64,000 bases of DNA from Trebouxia sp. TZW2008. Lineage: Eukaryota; Chlorophyta; Trebouxiophyceae; Trebouxiales; Trebouxiaceae. The stretch is taken from NCBI GenBank assembly GCA_002118135.1, contig BDIU01000261.1:1-64000 (forward strand), read 5' to 3'. The position numbers and the translations under genes were made by a program. Below are positions 26,950 to 39,300 of the stretch, in pieces. Each line of letters begins with the position of its first letter. Positions within the stretch are counted from its first letter, which is position 1. The notes beneath the pieces were generated by a model. The model was not told the DNA's origin, searched no databases, and worked only from the letters and a program-made list of their open reading frames with translations.

Positions 26950-27900
26950 ATGGCGTCGACCAGCGCAGACCTTCGATCCAAGTGGCCAGCAGGAAATTCG
27001 CGCATCTTGCTGGGATCGTCTTCATATTCTCGTCAAGGTCAGACTCATGAACGTTACGGGTTGTCTGCGCGCTGTTGCAAAGCCAATGTGTCGCGCAGGC
27101 ATCATGCAAGAGTTGTCCGAGCAGTATGGCTTTCAATATGAGACTGTCACAGCAGACATTGATGAGCAAGCACTTGGAGATCGCGGAGCTGACCCTGCTC
27201 AACTGGTCGCACTTCTGGCACAAGCCAAAGCGGCTGCTATTTGTGAACGGTTGAAAGCCCAGAAAGACAATATGCAAGGCTACTTGCTGACTTGTGACCA
27301 GGTGGTCGTGTATCAAGGCAAGATCAGGGAGAAACCTGCGTCACCACAACAGGTGGGCGCCTAGAAACACTATGCACGTGCTGTCAGATGCAGTGCAGAG
27401 TCTGCTTGCACTTGACTATGTTCTCACACTCTGCCTAATCTTGTCCCTCAGGTTTATACCCTTACAGGCCAAGGAGTTCATACAAGGTTACTCTGAGAAT
27501 CCAGCTGGCACAGTAGGATGCACCCGCTGCACTGTGCTTGAATCTGGACAGTCATATAGCGCTCTGGACATGACATGGGTGCGGCACTCGCTTTTATGCA
27601 ATGGCTGTGATGCAATGGCTGCCCAAAATATGCCTGCTTAGTTGGTGCAGAGTAAAGGCAATGTTCATTCTTCTGCAGACTCACTTCAAGCCAATCCCAT
27701 CAGAAATTGTGGACCAAGTGGTTGAAGAGGGCACTGTGATGAAGTGTGCTGGAGCATTGATGATTGAAAACCCCCTGCTGGCACCCTACATTACACAATT
27801 TGAAGGCACAAAAGATTCTATCATGGGCCTACCAAAGGAAACCGTCTTGCGATTGCTGTCGCTAGCTGTGAATGCAGCTGAACATGAGGTGCACTCATAA
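26950..27900 (+). CDS. Maf-like nucleoside triphosphate pyrophosphatase
   Basis: This protein hydrolyses non-canonical or modified nucleotides to the monophosphate (Maf/HAM1-type house-cleaning enzyme). Four exons join in phase: 26950-27037, 27099-27352, 27468-27578 and 27679-27900. They give 224 residues, the normal family length. The N-terminal signature is ILLGSSSYSRQG (the family has SSSxxR), then VTADIDEQAL with the DID motif. LLTCDQVVVYQGKIREKP carries the T-x-D-Q catalytic motif. The third exon gives EFIQGYSENPAGTVGCTRC, the fourth THFKPIPSEIVDQVVEEG and the C-terminal substrate-loop region FEGTKDSIMGLPKETVLRLL. ATG at 26950 fits the family N-terminus. All expected catalytic residues appear present. 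Confidence 0.92.
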
Positions 27901-28926
27901 GGTTGGCATTAGCTCATCTGTTCAAGCAATATTACTGAAAGGAATCTTGCGCCACATGCACAAGCAATTCCAGCTGGGGGGGCCCCACCTGATGACAATG
28001 AAGTCGTGTTGATCCTGTGCCTAGCTGCTGCAATCAACACACTTCATAATCATGCCAGTAGACTCATCATACACCCACTGTCTTGCTACTGTTTGGTGTT
28101 CGCTGCCAAGCCCATGTTGCCCATGGACGCATTGATACCCTGTCACTGTCAAGGACCGGGTGTGGGCCCTCCAAACTTGTCCACGTTGGCTTTTGGATGA
28201 TGTTCTTGCCATGGCTCCTGACCTTTGGGCAACAGCAGATGACTGACCTGCTGAGTACAGATAGTGGCACCTCAGCAAACATCAACGTCAAGCATGCTCA
28301 TCTAGATGTAGTGACAATAAAACAGGATGGCTACTGAAGACTTCCCTTCCTGTAATGATGCTGTGCTTGATTTGTCTGTCAGAGACCCATCAGAAGGCTG
28401 TGCATGTCCAGAACTCATGACTGCCACTCAAGCTTCTTGTGTCCTGCCAGGACCAGGTCAGCGCTCTTGCAAGGTGAGCAACACCATGTCAGCTTTCAGT
28501 CCTAATTTGCAATTGGGAGTCATGCGCAATGTTCAGACGTTGCATGACATCTAACGCAGCAAGAGCACCTTGCTGTTGCATGTTCAGATCAACTACAGAT
28601 GCATACAGCAAGAAGTCTGACTTGTGACCGAAGAGGGCTGCTTGTCTCCTGTCCTTCGGGTCATCTGCAACCCATGGGGCCCCACGTGATAGCAGCTCCG
28701 GATTAGTCAGGCAGCTCATGGCGTGGCGCACTTCAGCAAGTCGCTGGAGCGATCAACAGCATGGCTGGCCGAAGATAGCACAGACTCAACTGTAGGACCG
28801 CAGCGCGCTAGGTGTAAACATGTTTACTGTCGTCATTGCATGTGGAGCCTCAGCAAGCGTTGAGTATGAGCCTGACGGTGCCGGGCACGTTTGAGAAGGG
28901 TGTTGTCGTGGTAACCCTCGGTCGCT
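27901..28926. other. Intergenic region, possible small minus-strand gene
   Basis: A minus-strand open frame at 28489-28760 reads LAEVRHAMSCLTNPELLSRG and later ALFGHKSDFLLYASVVDLN, which looks like protein. Codons upstream to about 28800 and a 3' partner exon are unclear. If real, it would share a divergent promoter with COP1. No family recognised. The rest (27901-28480) shows nothing I can support. Confidence 0.3.
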
Positions 28927-31900
28927 ATGAGCCACTCCGCCCAGCAATTGGCTAGGCGTCGGCGTAAGCCAGAGGATGAGATGCAGCTTGCTGCATCCGA
29001 GCTGCTCGGACTGAACGAGGACGATTTCTCGTGTCCAATATGTATGAGCATGATCAAAGACCCCTTTGTCACCGACTGCGGGCATACCTTCTGTTATCAG
29101 TGCATCACGATGCACCTCCAGAACAAGAAGAGCTGTCCGTCCTGCTCCACCTACGTCACAGCCGACAAGATTCACCCAAATTTCCTCTTGGCTAAGGCAT
29201 GGCCCTTGTGCTGGCTCAAGTCTGCTGCAAATAGCATTTTTTGAGCTTGCTCAACCATTCTCCTGTTCCTCAGGTGCTGGGCAAGGTACGTGAGGCTGAC
29301 CTTGGCAGCAGGGTCGAGCCTTCTGCCCGAGTTGTGCAGCTGCTGGTAGATGACAAGGCGCAGCTCAAGCTTGCAGAGGTCAACAAGCTGCTGCAAGTGT
29401 TATGGGAGCGCAAGGTTGCTCTTGAGCAGCAAGACGCTGAGAGCAATCTGCAGCTGCTTCTGCACTTCCTGCGCCACTCCAAGTAAGCTCAACAACTCCT
29501 TCGCACAGCTGCAACGGGAAGCTGCATGCCTGGGTAGCATAGGTGCATGCAAGGTGTGCCTGTTCAGCATAGGCGCATGCAAAGCATGCCTGGGTAGCAT
29601 AGGTCATGCAAGGCTTGCCTGAGTAGCGCATGTGAATACAAGGCACGCCTGGGTCGCACAGTGCGTGCCTGGGTAGCATAGGTGCATGCAAGGCATGCAC
29701 TGAAGACCACTCTTGTGTGCATGCAGGCAACAGAAGGCTAAGCAGCTGAGGGAGCTGCAGTCAGAGCTGCAGCTGCTTGACTCAGACATCAAGCAAGTGG
29801 CTGCAAGACAGCCCAATGGCAACGCACCGTCTGATCAGGCCCCTGCGCATCAGCAGCCGCTCATGGCCCGTCAGTCCAGCACACAGCTGCTGCAGGACCG
29901 CCTACAGGAAGCCATGGGTCCTGTCGTCGATGCTACACACCACACTGCAGACACAGCGCAGGCCAAAGCTCCCCTTGGATCCGCCTCGCATGCACAGACC
30001 CTGCAAGCGCCCGCAGGCAGCCAGATTCGGCCAGCAGTCAGATGCACACCGCCATCAAGCGCATCTTCTGCTCAAGCTGGCTCCTTGCAGCAGCAGATCT
30101 CCGCAGCAGCGGCAGCGGCAGCAGCAATCCAGCCTCAACCAGCCTCCACAAGACCTGGCATTGTCCTGGCTCACGAAGGCAACAACCTGCAGCCAGCGCT
30201 GTCTGACAGCCAGCAGCCTGCTGCTGCTGCAGCTGTGGCAGCAGCCTCCGCAGCTGCGGCTGGTCAACCGTCGCAGCCTCGGCTGTCTCGCACATCCAAC
30301 GGGTACCTCATGATTGCACACCCATACCCGTCCCCTGCTGCTCAGGCGCAACAACACAGCTCCATGCCTGTGACAGCAGAAACATCTACCTCAGCAGCAG
30401 CAGCAGCAGCAGTCAGCAGTCATCCACCGGCAGTGCCTTTGCCTACACAGATGGAGCGGCAGCATTCTATGCAGATACATCCACGCCACCTTGCGTTTCA
30501 GCATTTCCACCAGCAGCAGGCTGCGCTGCAGCAGCCAGCAGGGCAGGGCAGTGCGGGCCCTGGCCCTGGTCACAGTGCTGCGGCTGGGGCATCCCCACCA
30601 GATGAGATGCCGCCAGCAAGCATGACTCAGGAAGCAGCTGTCAGGTGTGAATGCTATCCCTATGTGTCATGCCAGACAGGAGTGTGACAGGGCCGCTGCA
30701 CATATAGCCGAGTGCTGCTTGCTTGGTACAATTCCCAGGATAAATTCTGCGTGCTCAAGCGCTGATTGGCATGCAGTCAATGCAAGATTCTTGCACAAGC
30801 TGCATGTTGCCCTGTGTCCTGCTTCGTGCAGCAGTAATGATGCGTGCTAAAGGGGTGACCAAGCAGACAAGCAATAAACTTATGGACGATTGGACACCGT
30901 GCATAGGCAATAAAGAAATGTCAGGATCGAGTCAAAACTTACTGCTCCAGTGCTGACTTTGTACGCCATGCAGAGCAAGAAGACGGCGAGTGTTGTCTCA
31001 GTTTGAGGATCTGCAGCAGTGCTACTTGCGCCTGCGCAAGGCTGGCAAGTCTGCTGCACCCACCCTGGTGCCCCCCCTCCCCTCCAAGCAGCCTACCACC
31101 AACCACCCTGCCACTGACAACATCCTGGCATCTCAGCAGCCTGCCTCCAACCATCATACTGATGATGCTGCTGCCAATGGTTCTGCTTCTCAGCTGCTAC
31201 CAGCCAAGCAGCTTGTCTCTCAGCAGCCTGCCAATGGTGCTGCTGCTTCCAGCCATGCTGCTGACGGTTCCACAGCATCAAAGCACACTTTCAATGGTGC
31301 TGCTGCCTCGTGCCACACTGTCAATGGTTCTACTGCCTCCAAGCACCCTGCCACTGACGCTGCTGCTAAGCTCCTCCCATCAAATCAGCCGGCCAATGAG
31401 TTGGCTGTCTCTAAGCAGCCAGCTAATGGCTCTGCTACAAACAAGCACCGTGCCAGTGACACGGCTCCTCAGCTTCAGCCCAGGCCAAAGCGTGCGAAGA
31501 AGGAGCAGGGTGTGGTGCTGCAGCCGCCTGCAGACTCTAGCGCTGTTCTAGACCCTCTCAGCAATGGCAATGGCTCAATGCACTCTGCCAATGCTGTTTC
31601 TGCCAGGACATCTGCTAGTCCCAAGGTATGGATTCTGTCTCACGTATCACTCCTACGGACTCATCACCTGCAGTACAATATCAGAAATGGACTAACGTGA
31701 AACAGTCTATGCTGATACTGAAGGCAGAATCTGTTTGTGTTTGAATCACATGAGGATTGCATTGCTGCACAGTGAAATCATGACTTTGTAGGTCATGGGC
31801 TTGGCTGTTTCCCATATGACCTTCAAACGCATGTGCCTGGCTCTTGATTCTGATGTTGTTGAGAAGTGTTGCCTTGTTCTTTGCTGTGGCAACACGTTCT

Positions 31901-34900
31901 AGTGCTGATGCTCTTGCACTGCCAAGTGTTTTTGCAGCGCTCATGTTTGCTCAGTCGCCACTGTCATGGCACAGGGGAATGCCAGCAGCCAGACATCTTC
32001 AAAAGATCAGTCAGCTGTCAAGCTTGAAGATCCACAGTCGAGCCAATCAGAACAGACAGCAGCAGCAGTGCCAGGGCAACAGCCCTCGGAAGTGCAAGGG
32101 CAACAGCACTCAGCAGCACAGGGGCAACAGGCCTCCGCAGTGACTGGCCCTGCTGCTGATGAGAGCCTGGCAGAGTTCTCACGGATGCTGTCGGTCTTCA
32201 CACACTGTGGGCGGCTGAAAGTGACTGCCCAGCTGCTGCGGCCCAGCAACCAGCATTCATCCAGTATCTTGTCCTCCATTGAGTTTGACAGGGACAGCGA
32301 GGTAATCCAAGTCATGAACATGCATGAAGTGTTGTGTGCTGTGTCTCATGACTTTCCCAGCACTTCTTTGCAGAACTGAACCCTGGGCCATGGCATGCGT
32401 CTCAATCCAGCCAATAGAATGCATCATCAAACTCATGGCACTTGTGATCAAGCCTACAGCATGCAAGAATAGATCCAGGGCCTTGCATGCAGGTGTTTGC
32501 CACAGTAGGTGTGTCCAAGCGCATTAGCATCTATGAGTTCAGCACTATCATGGCCAACCCAGGCGCTGAGACCCAATGCCCCAGTTAGTGTGACATTTCT
32601 TCATGCAAGGCTTTGTGACAGCAACTTGCCAACCAGTGTGATGTCCTGGCTGTACTTACCAGCACCTGGCATGCAGGTCTTTGCAACGGCTGGTGTATCC
32701 AAGCGCATCAGCATCTACGAGTACAGCGCTATTATGGCCAACCCAGGCGCTGAGACCCACTGCCCCAGTCAGGAGCTGGTCACCCGCTCCAAGCTCAGTT
32801 GCCTCTCATGGAACAAGTAATAATTCTCCTGGCACTGTCTGTCACTGGCACTGTTATTGATTGTTGTTACTGCTGCTACTATCAGCACTGTTGCGCTGAG
32901 ATCTGCTGCCCGGCCAGGAGCTGGGCACCTGTTCTACGCTCAGCTGCCTCTCCTGGAACATGTATGCCAATCAGCAGCTTTTGCCTGGCAGCTCAGTCAC
33001 CGTTGTTCTTTTGTCTATGTATGTCTGCGAATCTGTCACTGGCAAACCTGATGATGCCATCAGAAGCAGATTAGAAGCCCATAGCATTTGGCACAGCTGT
33101 TGCCTTTTCTTGTGCTGTGTTTGTCTGCAGCTGCCCTCTTCAGTCAACTCTTCATCAACTTATACTTATGCTTATGGCACATGGTATAGCTACAGCAGTC
33201 AGCTGTGTTGTCTTCCACAAGCCAGTGTTGTCAACTTGTGATGCCTTTAGCATATGACTGTTGGAGTTGCATGCATTGTATTGCATAAGTCACCGCTGCA
33301 AAAGCAGCATTGTTGCCTTAGTGCAATTGCATATGCCATTGCTTTGGCATGCATAAGCATTTGCTGATTGAAACAATGACGTCCACATCTGATGTAACAC
33401 TAATCGCAACAGGTACTTGAAGACCTATCTGGCCAGCAGCGACTATGAAGGGGTGGTGCATGTATGGGACATCCACACTGGGCAGAATGTGGCGGAATAT
33501 GAGGCTCATGAGAAGCGTATTTGGAGCGTGGACTTCTGCCACACTGACCCCATGCTGCTCATGTCAGGCTCTGATGATGGCATGGTCAAGGTACGCTGCT
33601 GCTCATACATACAGACTTAGATTATCATTTATGACAAGCGTTTTGCACAGCAGTGTCCCATCACAATTCAGCAGTGGCTCGTTGCAGCCAGCAATGCTTG
33701 TTTTGAACTTGTTTGACAGCTCTTCATGTACTTTGCCTAAGATCATGTGCAGCCTCTGTGTCATGAATGTATGCGATCTATTGCAGTATTGTTAGAAGCT
33801 GTTTTTTTGCTGTCATCAATAAGCCCAGCATTTGGTCTGCGATAATGACGTTTGAGCCATGTTGCTGTGAGTGCATGTGTATTGAGGGTATCTGCAGTCT
33901 GTCCTCATGAATACAGGGCCATGCTGTCCAAAGCCCTAAGTATGGCTTGACATTACCTGTGCAGAAGCAAAAGCGCCCCTTCAACCTCAGCATCTGCTGT
34001 GCATGGCAACAAACAAGCATGCTGGCGTCAGCTCAACAGTTCAGCAATGTCGTCATGCCTGTTCATGTGACCTGCAGATTTGGTCAACCAATCAGGCCAA
34101 TCACGTGGCTGAGATAGACATCAAGGCCAATGTGTGCTGTGCCAAGTACAACACAGAGTCCATGTATGAGATCGCTGTTGGAGCTGCAGACCACACGGTA
34201 CTCAGCTACGATCTGCGCAAAAGCGACAAGGCTGTGCATGTATTCAAAGGTGACCTGCTACCTGAATTTGCCCAGCATGTCACAAACAGTGCATCTGCAC
34301 TCGACTCAACTGTTTCAACTTGTCATGTATGCAATAAGTAGTGCATCTGCTCTTAACACCCGTCAGGTTGACTTTGAAACCGACTAGCTGTTTTGAAGGT
34401 GTAGCGCATATCACAAACAGTGTAGCTACCCTGAGCTCGTGTCAGACTGAGTGCAGCCTGATGCAAGATGTGGCTGAAACTTCAGTCAGCTCAAGCATGT
34501 CAGGGCAAATGTTGGACTGTCAGCGTTGTATTGCTATGCTAGAACCTTCATACCAGGTTTCAGACATGATGACGACATTGGTACTATTGTTAATTATGGC
34601 AAAGATGTGCTCAGGCTGCACAACCACCCAGAGCAACAGCCTCTGCGTACAATCTTTTGCTGACTAGCCTGGCTGAGCAAAAGCTTGCAACACCTGCAGG
34701 GCACCGCAAGGCAGTGTAGTGGGCGCTTCCTGAATGGCAGTAAATTGGTCTCAGCCTCCACAGACAGCATTCTGCCTAGTTTAGTTGTGACTGAATTTGT
34801 GACCTGCAGGGCATCGCAAGGCTGTGTCGTACGTGCGCTTTCTGAATGGCAGTGAATTGGTTTCAGCCTCCACAGACAGCACTCTGCGGCTGTGGGACAC

Positions 34901-35468
34901 CAAGACCTGCACGCCAGTCAGGACCTTCAGTGGGCACAACAATGAGAAGAACTTTGTTGGGCTCAGTGTGGACAGTGACTTCATTGCATGTGGCAGTGAA
35001 ACCAATGAGGTATGGCCAATGATTCAGCAGTGTGATTGCCATCAATTTGCCTGTCGCCTTTGCCTCGATTTTGGCATGTTACGGGTTGCAATTCACTCAT
35101 CAATACACCCATCGATCGAGAACGCTTGCCAGGCAGGCTTTGCAATCCAATGACCAGGTGTACAAGACGCAATCAACTGCCTCTGCATCACATGCCTTTG
35201 TTGTTGTTCTTACAGCACCAGGCTCCCCTTGTTAATGTGGTTTCTGGATCCAAACAAAGCGTGTTGCTTGCAGGTGTATGTATATTACAAGGCCATGTGC
35301 AAGCCTGTTTGCCGTCGTTTCTTTTCCACTGCTGCTGAAGTAGCCAGCAACTCACACGGTCAGGACCCATCTCAGTTCATCAGTGCTGTTTGCTGGAAGC
35401 CTCATTCTCAGATTCTGCTTTCCGCCAACAGTCAAGGCACTATCAAGTTGATGCAATTGACATCCTGA
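28927..35468 (+). CDS. COP1: COP1 E3 ubiquitin-protein ligase
   Basis: In plants this RING/WD40 ligase acts in the nucleus with SPA proteins and CUL4-DDB1 to destroy light-signalling transcription factors. Ten exons join in phase: 28927-29196, 29274-29482, 29727-30644, 30974-31625, 31975-32301, 32677-32816, 33413-33590, 34078-34249, 34810-35009 and 35274-35468. They give 1086 residues. [24 protein letters not shown] then CPSC (residues about 37-75). The coiled coil runs from [20 protein letters not shown] to [18 protein letters not shown]. The region before the propeller has [20 protein letters not shown]40 blades follow: [56 protein letters not shown] and [20 protein letters not shown]. The family is about 675 residues. 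The extra 400 are low-complexity Ala/Gln/Ser-rich sequence in exons 3-5. The first intron appears to be GC-AG. Extra partial copies of exons 6 and 9 lie in introns. Confidence 0.97.
29520..29705. repeat. Short tandem repeat in COP1 intron 2
   Basis: About six imperfect copies of a 25-30 bp unit around CATGCCTGGGTAGCATAGGTG fill the second COP1 intron. They run almost to its acceptor, TGTGTGCATGCAG. Confidence 0.8.
32493..32589 (+). pseudogene. Duplicate of COP1 exon 6 ending in a stop
   Basis: This closely matches the start of functional exon 6 (32677). It follows the same GCAG acceptor and is open in the same frame ([20 protein letters not shown]), but reads TAG where exon 6 has the CAG of QELVTR. 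Inclusion would truncate COP1 in the WD40 domain. Confidence 0.8.
32913..32962 (+). pseudogene. Duplicate of COP1 exon 6 3' end
   Basis: CAGGAGCTGGGCACC...CTCAGCTGCCTCTCCTGGAACA repeats the end of exon 6 (32770-32816), downstream in the intron. The frame is altered. Confidence 0.65.
34693..34776 (+). pseudogene. Duplicate of COP1 exon 9 5' part
   Basis: This begins CTGCAGGGCACCGCAAGGCA and runs to CCTCCACAGACAGCATTCTG, copying 34804-34890. It has a TAG in the fifth codon region and a lost reading frame. It lies immediately upstream of the real exon 9. Confidence 0.8.
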
Positions 35469-36324
35469 ATCAGCCAGACCTCACGATGGAGACACACATA
35501 TACATGTATGGACAAAAGAAATGTGCTAGCTGTTGCCTCACAGCTGCAGACTTGCATGTCTTGTTTTATTATTTTATTCTCATAGTTCTGACATTTGCAA
35601 TTCTGACTTTATGCTGCTTTTCTGCTCGTTGTTGCTGACAACTCATTTCATATTTATGCTTGTTTCGCTATTCATTTCATTTGGTATCATGTCTTTGATA
35701 CTGGTGTTGCGCAATGCATCAATGTCCCGTTTGAATACAAGGTTCAGAACACGAAAGGTGGCTTCCGGAGGCTTCGTTTTGTTTTGAGTTCGTGACAGCG
35801 TGCGAGAGCGTTCTTCAGGCAGAGTGAATGTCATGCTGCATTTCAATGCCACTTAAAGAAAGGAATTCTTGTTTGAGATGTGTTGAACATTGCTATTGTT
35901 GCATTGTGATAGAGCCAGACCTCTGTAGCTGATCAAACGTCATGCAAATGTCATGTACGAATCATTGTGTGTCGTGCAATGTGTTCCGCCTTTGCAGTGG
36001 CAGTGCACGGCCACCATCGAAAACTGTCAGACTCAGACCATACAACTTGACGGCTTGCTCTAAAATTTTGACAAACTGTGAAGAGCGCTAGCTGTATGGA
36101 TCTTCCTTGAAGGTCGTGCCTTCGCGCGTCAGCCTGTTGCAATGCCTTTTGCGCATATGACAAAACTTTAGAAGCCGCAAGAAAGTGAGGTAACAGCAGC
36201 AAACATGCACATTACATTGCAAAGCGGAAAGGAAATGCTAGCTTATTGTACAGCAGCTGTGCAGCGTTTGCAAGCCAGACAACTGGAGGGCTGAGGGAAG
36301 GGGCAATGGCAGAAGTGCGCCAAG
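35469..36324. other. Convergent intergenic region COP1 / CSN2
   Basis: These 856 bases hold the 3' untranslated regions of COP1 and CSN2. The sequence is AT-richer at 35560-35760. No gene was found. Terminator or poly(A) sites cannot be placed with confidence. Confidence 0.7.
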
Positions 36325-39300
36325 CTACGCTTGCAGCTTGTTGATCACTGTTCCATGTAGTGCATTGAGCTGCTTTGCCCATTTGTCAATGGCTTCATAC
36401 TTGTCTTTGCCTTGGCTGCGGTCACCTAGCTCTAGCAAGTGATTGACCTGCAATGCAACAAGAAGTCAGGGCAGGCAACCATTGATGATGCATGTGACCA
36501 CTACTGACTGGCATCCCAGATCCAACAACAGCAAAGTGTAGATCAGAGTGCGAACAACAAGGTGTGGTGAAATGTGGTGTGCTTGTGAGCTGCTCAGGTA
36601 GCAAGGCTTGTCACATGTAGAGAAGGACAGTGTCTGCACCTGATCAATGTGGCCTCGTATCCTTTTGTCCAGAATCAGGGAAACCAGCAGCTGCTCTACA
36701 TCGTTTTCTGGGATGTTGAGGTGCTTGGATATGAAAGGGATCCTGATGCGGGTGTAGGGCTGCACTATGTTAAGCACAACTTGTGTGCGGATGTTTTTGA
36801 GCAGGTCCTCTATGTAGTTTCTGACAAAAGGGTCGTCATAGATGGTGCGCCTGCATGCACAGCAGTTCTACTCTACACCCTCTTCCCTTTGGCATGGCAG
36901 CATCGCAGAGATTTCAAAAGGTGGTAAGGTTGCGACAAAACGCCTAATCCCCAAGCCCAATCCAGCCGCATTTGGCGCGCTTCCTTTCTGTTTGCAACAG
37001 CAGGAGCATCAGGCACACGCATCAAGGCAGCTGGGATGTGCATGACAAGCTTTGTCCTGCAAACAAAATGCAAGCACATGCAAGCTGCGAATCCCCAAGG
37101 CACACTGCAAACTAAGGAAGTCAAGCTGCCCACAGGATGCATGCGTGAAAATACGCGGGCTGTATCAGGCACACAATAAATTGAAGCCAAGGTGACCTGT
37201 CCCAGCATGTGAGCTCAAAGATCCACGACAGATGCAAGACAGTTGTCGCAGGGTTGTGACCTTGAGTACTGCCTGATTGCTCGCCAGCCGTGTCTGTTAG
37301 AAGACCTCCCTTGCACCACAAACAGCACTGTATGCAACATTTAGGCATACACCTTGCTTGCATACCAGTGCCCAATCTTCTCTCAACAATTTGTGCATTT
37401 GTTGGTTGCAAAACCTTCTGAAAACCTCAAGTTCACGCGTACATGTTGGTGCACAGGATCTTCTCAAACTCATGCTTACTTGTTGGTGCGCAGTATCTTC
37501 TCAAACTCCATGATGTTGTTATCCTGGTATGCATTGACCAGGTTGGTCATGGCCAGTACCTCCCCGTCATTCTTGTAGGGCTTGGCCTCCTGAGCGTCAA
37601 AGGGGTCCACACTGCTCTCCATCAGCATGTTGGCCAGCACCAGGTACTTCAGACACTGAATGCGCCGCACAGCACCAGCCTCGTCATAGTTCTTGAAAGC
37701 CTGTGCACACAACATCCAAGCATGCTGTTCATACAAGATCAGCACAGCTTGCACTAGCATGCTGTTTCTTCAGTACTATATCTGCTGCTCTGCACCAGCC
37801 TCATTGCATGAATGCCGGTGCACTCCGTCATTCATCTATGCTGATGATGCAAGGCCAAGGTAAAGTACTGTAGGCACTGAAGGCGCTGCACTGCGGCAGC
37901 CTCATCATAGTTCTTGAGAGCCTGCGCACTCCATGTCCAGGCATGCTGATGATATCAGTCCAGTGCCAGGTATGGCAGGAACTGAATGCGCCGCACGGCA
38001 GCAGCCTCATCATAGTTCTTGAGGGTCTGTGCACACAATGTCCAGGCATGCTGATGACGCAAGGCCAGCGCTAGATGCTTGATACACTGCATGCGCTGCA
38101 CAGCACCAGCGTCATCATAGCTCTTGAAAGCCTTTGCACACCACTGTTCAGCTATGCTAATTTTGCAAGGCCAGGACTCATTACTGCAGGCACTGAATGC
38201 GCGCACAGCACCAGCCTCATCATAGTTCTTGAAAGCCTGTGCATGTTTTTTTCATAACATCAGCCAGCCAAGCACTATAGGCAAGCTCAGCAGCTGATTG
38301 TGCCCAGCCTTGGTATGATTCTTGAAAGCCTGTGCAGTGCCATGAGCGCTGTTGATGTATGTCACAAGGCCCCTATGCGCATGGTAGGCGCCTGTTGACG
38401 TACATTAACAGCACACATGGCAATGCACAGGCTTTCGAGAGTCACACCAAGGCTGATTTTATACCTTGAAAGCAAGTTGCAGACAGCAAGCGTTTCAGGG
38501 GCGTGTGTTTGCTGCTCAGCAATGTGGTGCAAAACAACCAGCCAGTCTTGTTGAGCAAAACTTGGACCAAAACTAAGATCTTAATCATAGTGGATGATGT
38601 GCTGATAAGAGGAGCAGCTTCAACTGTGGCGGAGCTCAGCAGGGCGGCAAGACGCATAGCAGACCGGAACAGAGCTCTGTGCTATTTGTGTAAGCTGTCC
38701 TGCAACTCTGCCAGCTCAGAACATGATTCTCACCAGCTCGCTTCTTGCGAAACAGCACAAGCAATCACATCACCTCCAGGAGGTCATGCGCCTTGTATCA
38801 GAAAGCAAGTCTTGACAGCACGGCAAGTTCCACATGATTCCAACAAAAGCCTTTTTGGACTGCAGCCATTGTCCTGACTTGACGCAAAAGGTCAGTCATG
38901 TTCATCTGCAGAGGTTTGCTCTGAATATGATTGTCAAGCTGCTTTCAGTCTGTGTGAACGCAAGCACTCATGACTTTGGTAGACTGATGCAGGAGTTGCT
39001 TGTTTGCTGTTTAGTTGCTACTTAAGGCAATCTGCAATGTTTTACAAAGTCCTACATTGCAGCAGCTGGTGGCACAACCCATGTGTTCAGCCAGGTGTGC
39101 TACTGATGTCTTACACTATCATCAGCTATACCACCAAATTTGTTCTGATGGAAAGAAGACTTGCAACAGGCAGCAGCAGAAAGCAAACAACTGAGAGTCA
39201 AAACATTGCATATAGTGGAAAGTCTGACTTGCACCCAATTACAACACAGGCAGAGGCTTTCTGCATAGGCAGAGAATTTCTGTACAGACTCATGCATTTG

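Noticed and set aside
28067..28337. Gene downstream of Maf
   Set aside because: Overlapping frames on both strands without family features or coherent splice sites.
37862..38341. Functional tandem TPR-like repeats in CSN2
   Set aside because: The copies contain frameshifts, lack donors and end early. The nine assigned exons already give a full-length CSN2.
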